Shown here: piece by piece, positions 61,088 through 64,000 of the stretch
How positions within the stretch are numbered: the stretch's first letter is position 1
Layout: each line of letters starts with the position of its first letter
Origin: Mycobacterium conspicuum
GTDB taxonomy: Bacteria > Actinomycetota > Actinomycetes > Mycobacteriales > Mycobacteriaceae
Length of the DNA stretch: 64,000 nucleotides
NCBI RefSeq assembly: GCF_010730195.1
Contig: NZ_AP022613.1
Coordinates: 868,001-932,000 of the forward strand
Direction: 5' to 3'
Notes under the pieces: model-generated
Told to the model about the DNA's origin: nothing
The model's input: only the letters and a program-made list of their open reading frames with translations
Databases searched by the model: none
Position numbers and translations under genes: made by a program

Positions 61088-62779
61088 ATGGGGTGGGGCT
61101 CTCGCCAACGGACTCGTAGTCGTTGGGGGCGCACCGGCCCTATGGCCAGCGCCGTGGGTGCGGTGAGCCGAGCCGTGGCGACCGCCTGGCGCAGATCGCT
61201 GCAGTTGCGCGTCGTGGCGCTGACCCTGGGGCTATCGCTGGTCGTGATCCTGGTGCTCGGCTTCGTGTTGACCAGCCAGCTGACCAACCGCGTGCTCGAC
61301 GTCAAGGTCAAGGCCGCCGTCGAGCAGATCGAACGGGCGCGCAGCACCGTCAGCGGGATCGTCAACGGCGAGGAGACCCGGTCCCTGGATAGCAGCCTGC
61401 AGCTGGCCCGCAACACGCTGACGTCGAAAACCGACCCGGCCTCCGGCGCGGGTCTCGCCGGCGCCTTCGACGCGGTGCTAACGGTGCCCGGTGACGGCCC
61501 GCGCGCGGCCAGCTCGGCCGGGCCCGTCGATCAGGTGCCCAACGCGTTGCGCGGCTTCGTCAAAGCGGGGCAGGCGGCCTACCAGTACGCCACGGTGCAC
61601 ACCGAGGGCTTCTCCGGGCCGGCGCTGATCGTCGGCACGCCGACGTCGTCGCCGGTGGCGAACCTGGAGCTGTACCTCATCTTCCCGCTGAAGAACGAGC
61701 AGGCCACCGTCACGCTGGTGCGGGGCACGATGGCCACCGGCGGCCTGGTGTTGCTGGTGCTGTTGTCCGGCATCGCGGTGGTGGTGTCGCGTCAGGTGGT
61801 CGGCCCGGTGCGGTCGGCCTCCCGCATCGCCGAACGCTTCTCCGAGGGACACCTCTCCGAGCGAATGCCGGTGCGCGGCGAGGACGACATGGCCCGGTTG
61901 GCGGTGTCGTTCAACGACATGGCCGAGAGCCTGTCCCGGCAGATCGCCCAGCTCGAGGAGTTCGGCAACCTGCAGCGCCGGTTCACCTCCGACGTCAGCC
62001 ACGAGCTGCGCACGCCGCTGACCACCGTGCGGATGGCCGCGGATTTGATCTACGACCACAGCGACGATCTCGACCCCGCGCTGCGCCGGTCCACCGAGCT
62101 GATGGTCAACGAACTGGACCGCTTCGAGACGCTGCTCAACGACCTGCTGGAAATCTCGCGGCACGACGCCGGCGTGGCCGAATTGTCCGTCGAGGCAGTC
62201 GATTTGCGCACCACGGTGCAAAGCGCGCTGGGCAACGTTGGCCACCTGGCCGAGGACGCCGGCATCGAGTTGCGGGTGGACATGCCCGCCGAAGAGGTGA
62301 TCGCCGAGGTCGATCCGCGCCGGGTGGAGCGGATCCTGCGCAACCTGATCGCCAACGCCATCGACCACGCCGAGCACAAGCCGGTGCAGATCCGGATGGC
62401 CGCCGACGAGGACACGGTCGCGGTCACGGTGCGCGACTTCGGGGTGGGGCTGCGGCCCGGCGAGGAGAAGCTGGTGTTCAGCCGGTTCTGGCGCTCGGAC
62501 CCGTCCCGGGTCCGGCGCTCCGGCGGAACGGGGCTGGGCCTGGCGATCAGCGTCGAGGACGCCCGACTGCATCAGGGCCGGCTCGAAGCGTGGGGCGAGC
62601 CGGGCGAGGGCGCCTGCTTCCGGCTGACGCTGCCGCTGGTGCGCGGCCACAAGGTCACCACCAGCCCGCTGCCCATGAAGCCAATCCCGCAACCGGTGCC
62701 GCAGCCAGCCCCGCAACCGGCCGCGCCGCCGGACGGCGACCGTCAACGCCAGCCCGAGCCCGCCGACTGGAGCGGGTAG
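61088..62779 (+). CDS. mtrB: Sensor histidine kinase MtrB
   Basis: Membrane kinase for MtrA, with two helices (about residues 40-60 and 215-235), an extracytoplasmic sensor, HAMP, HisKA with phospho-His in FTSDVSHELRTPLTTVRM, and HATPase motifs LRNLIANAIDHAEH, RDFGVGLRPGEEKLVF and GGTGLGLAIS. It localises to septa and is linked to LpqB. The C-terminal tail is Pro/Gln repetitive (PIPQPVPQPAPQPAAPP) and differs from M. tuberculosis. The ATG at 61088 is preceded by an in-frame TTG. lpqB begins right after the TAG stop. Confidence 0.97.
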   Translation: MGWGSRQRTRSRWGRTGPMASAVGAVSRAVATAWRRSLQLRVVALTLGLSLVVILVLGFVLTSQLTNRVLDVKVKAAVEQIERARSTVSGIVNGEETRSLDSSLQLARNTLTSKTDPASGAGLAGAFDAVLTVPGDGPRAASSAGPVDQVPNALRGFVKAGQAAYQYATVHTEGFSGPALIVGTPTSSPVANLELYLIFPLKNEQATVTLVRGTMATGGLVLLVLLSGIAVVVSRQVVGPVRSASRIAERFSEGHLSERMPVRGEDDMARLAVSFNDMAESLSRQIAQLEEFGNLQRRFTSDVSHELRTPLTTVRMAADLIYDHSDDLDPALRRSTELMVNELDRFETLLNDLLEISRHDAGVAELSVEAVDLRTTVQSALGNVGHLAEDAGIELRVDMPAEEVIAEVDPRRVERILRNLIANAIDHAEHKPVQIRMAADEDTVAVTVRDFGVGLRPGEEKLVFSRFWRSDPSRVRRSGGTGLGLAISVEDARLHQGRLEAWGEPGEGACFRLTLPLVRGHKVTTSPLPMKPIPQPVPQPAPQPAAPPDGDRQRQPEPADWSG

Positions 62780-64000
62780 ATGCGCAGGAAACTCCTGACG
62801 TTGCTGCTGGCGCCCGTGCTGCTGGCCGGCTGCGCCGGCATACCGAGCTCGTCGGCCCCGCAGGCCATCGGCACCGTCGAACGACCGGCGCCGTCGAACC
62901 TGCCCAAACCCACCCCGGGCATGGACCCCGACGTGCTGCTGCGCGAATTCCTCAAGGCCACAGCCGATCCCGCCAACCGGCACCTGGCGGCGCGTCAGTT
63001 CCTCACCCAGTCGGCGTCCAACGCATGGGACGACGCCGGCAGCGCCCTGCTGATCGACCACGTCGTCTTCGTGGAAACCCGTGGCGCCGAACGGGTTTCG
63101 GCGACCATGCGGGCCGACATCCTGGGCTCGTTGTCCGACGTCGGGGTGTTCGTAACGGCCGAAGGGGTGCTGCCCGACCCCGGACAGATCGAGTTGGTCA
63201 AGACGTCCGGGGGCTGGCGCATCGACAAACTGCCCAACGGCGTTTTCCTGGACTGGCAACAGTTCCAGTCCACCTACAAACGCAACACGCTGTACTTCGC
63301 CGACCCGACCGGCAAGACCGTGGTCCCCGATCCGCGCTACGTCGCGGTCGCCGACCACGATCAGCTGGCCACCGAGCTGGTCTCCAAATTGCTGGCCGGT
63401 CCGCGACCGGAAATGGCGCACACCGTCCGCAACCTGCTCGCCCCGCCGCTGCGGCTGCGCGGGCCGGTGACCCGCGCCGACGGCGGCAAGAGCGGGATCG
63501 GGCGGGGCTACGGCGGCGCGCGCATCGAGCTGCAGAAGCTGTCCACCACCGATCCGCATAGCAGGCAATTGCTTGCGGCGCAGATCATTTGGACGCTGGC
63601 CCGCGCGGACATCCGGGGACCCTATGTGATCAACGCCGACGGCGCACCGCTGGACGACAGGTTCGCCGACGGTTGGACCACCTCCGATGTCGCGGCCACC
63701 GACCCGGGCGTGGCCGACGGCGCGGGCGCGGGCCTGCACGCGTTGATCAACGGGTCACTGGTCGCGTTGGACGGGCAGCACGCCAACAACGTGCCCGGGG
63801 CCTTCGGTCGCATGGGCGACCAGACCGGGGCCGCGCTGTCGCGCAGCGGGCGCCAGGTGGCGTCCGTGGTGACGTTGCGACGCGGCGAACCGGACATGGC
63901 GGCGTCGCTGTGGATCGGCGATCTCGGTGCCGAGGCGGTGCAATCCGCCGACGGACACAGCCTTTCGCGGCCCAGTTGGTCGCTCGACGACGCGGTCTGG
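62780..64000 (+). CDS. lpqB: Lipoprotein LpqB (3' end cut off)
   Basis: Lipoprotein accessory of the MtrAB system, with a clear signal peptide MRRKLLTLLLAPVLLAGC (lipobox LAGC). It is followed by a GerMN-like domain (LPNGVFLDWQQFQSTYKRNTLYFADP, ATELVSKLLAGPRPEM) and the beginning of a C-terminal beta-propeller. About 407 codons are readable without a stop before the window ends; the full protein is expected at about 580 residues. It starts on the base after the mtrB stop, so the three genes form one operon. Confidence 0.95.
   Translation, partial: MRRKLLTLLLAPVLLAGCAGIPSSSAPQAIGTVERPAPSNLPKPTPGMDPDVLLREFLKATADPANRHLAARQFLTQSASNAWDDAGSALLIDHVVFVETRGAERVSATMRADILGSLSDVGVFVTAEGVLPDPGQIELVKTSGGWRIDKLPNGVFLDWQQFQSTYKRNTLYFADPTGKTVVPDPRYVAVADHDQLATELVSKLLAGPRPEMAHTVRNLLAPPLRLRGPVTRADGGKSGIGRGYGGARIELQKLSTTDPHSRQLLAAQIIWTLARADIRGPYVINADGAPLDDRFADGWTTSDVAATDPGVADGAGAGLHALINGSLVALDGQHANNVPGAFGRMGDQTGAALSRSGRQVASVVTLRRGEPDMAASLWIGDLGAEAVQSADGHSLSRPSWSLDDAVW

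Noticed and set aside
61478..63739. 753-codon minus-strand open frame across mtrB and lpqB
   Set aside because: It covers parts of two unmistakable plus-strand genes and its product is low-complexity His/Gln/Arg-rich; a shadow frame.

Overview
The window reads as a chromosomal segment of a mycobacterium. It is GC-rich, almost fully coding, and has many GTG starts and 4-nt stop/start overlaps. Its gene order closely mirrors the M. tuberculosis block from lpqC (Rv3298c) back to lpqB (Rv3244c), in inverted orientation. A PPE protein, WhiB2, MtrAB-LpqB, F420 and mycolate/arabinogalactan precursor genes all point to Mycobacterium. Several insertions relative to M. tuberculosis suggest a non-tuberculous, probably slow-growing species; the exact species cannot be decided from sequence reading alone. 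Homolog names are from memory of families and gene order, not from a search.

Layout. 1-8.6 kb: lpqC (cut by the window edge), a PPE protein, a small secreted DUF732 protein, the DNA-repair pair nei2-lhr and a TetR regulator. 8.6-12.2 kb: the general-stress sigma factor locus (an Rv3289c-like membrane protein, usfY, another membrane protein, rsbW/usfX, sigF) followed by a convergent STAS anti-anti-sigma gene; two good SigF-type promoters lie here. 12.4-18.2 kb: the acyl-CoA carboxylase block accA3, sufE-sseA-maf, accE5-accD5. 18.2-26 kb: a KstD-like flavoprotein, birA, a PH-domain membrane protein, a GtrA protein, purK-purE, fadE25 and an MHS-type transporter. 26-29.4 kb: a three-gene signalling cassette (receiver-PP2C phosphatase, CHASE3 histidine kinase, single-domain receiver) with 4-nt overlaps. 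29.5-31.4 kb: an accessory patch of small secreted proteins, including a tandem duplicate pair and a fragment of an NHL beta-propeller gene. 31.4-39.8 kb: CoA-transferase, methyltransferase, CDF-like protein, the metal efflux pair pacL1-ctpC, an MDMPI-fold protein, a TIGR03089 protein and an LCP-family enzyme. 39.9-42.8 kb: rmlD-wbbL-manC sugar genes. 42.8-47.3 kb: NUDIX, mamA methyltransferase, fbiB-fbiA. 47.5-52.9 kb: whiB2, a zincin-like protein, a DUF3499 protein, and pmmA-SIS-manA for mannose supply. 52.8-58.1 kb: an FAD monooxygenase, an amino-acid permease and the alkane hydroxylase operon alkB-rubA-rubB-alkX. 58.1-64 kb: sahH, tmk and the mtrA-mtrB-lpqB cell-division signalling operon, with lpqB running off the end.

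How it fits together. The most coherent hypothesis is a SigF partner-switching network. The anti-sigma factor RsbW, the sigma factor and a STAS antagonist sit together at 10.6-12.2 kb. About 14 kb away, a receiver-regulated RsbU-type phosphatase with its own kinase and receiver could set the phosphorylation state of a STAS protein. Other points of interest are an SOS-box-like site before whiB2, an inverted repeat before pacL1-ctpC, an inverted repeat before alkB, and short tandem repeats with a spacing near one helical turn at the ends of tmk and the DUF3499 gene.
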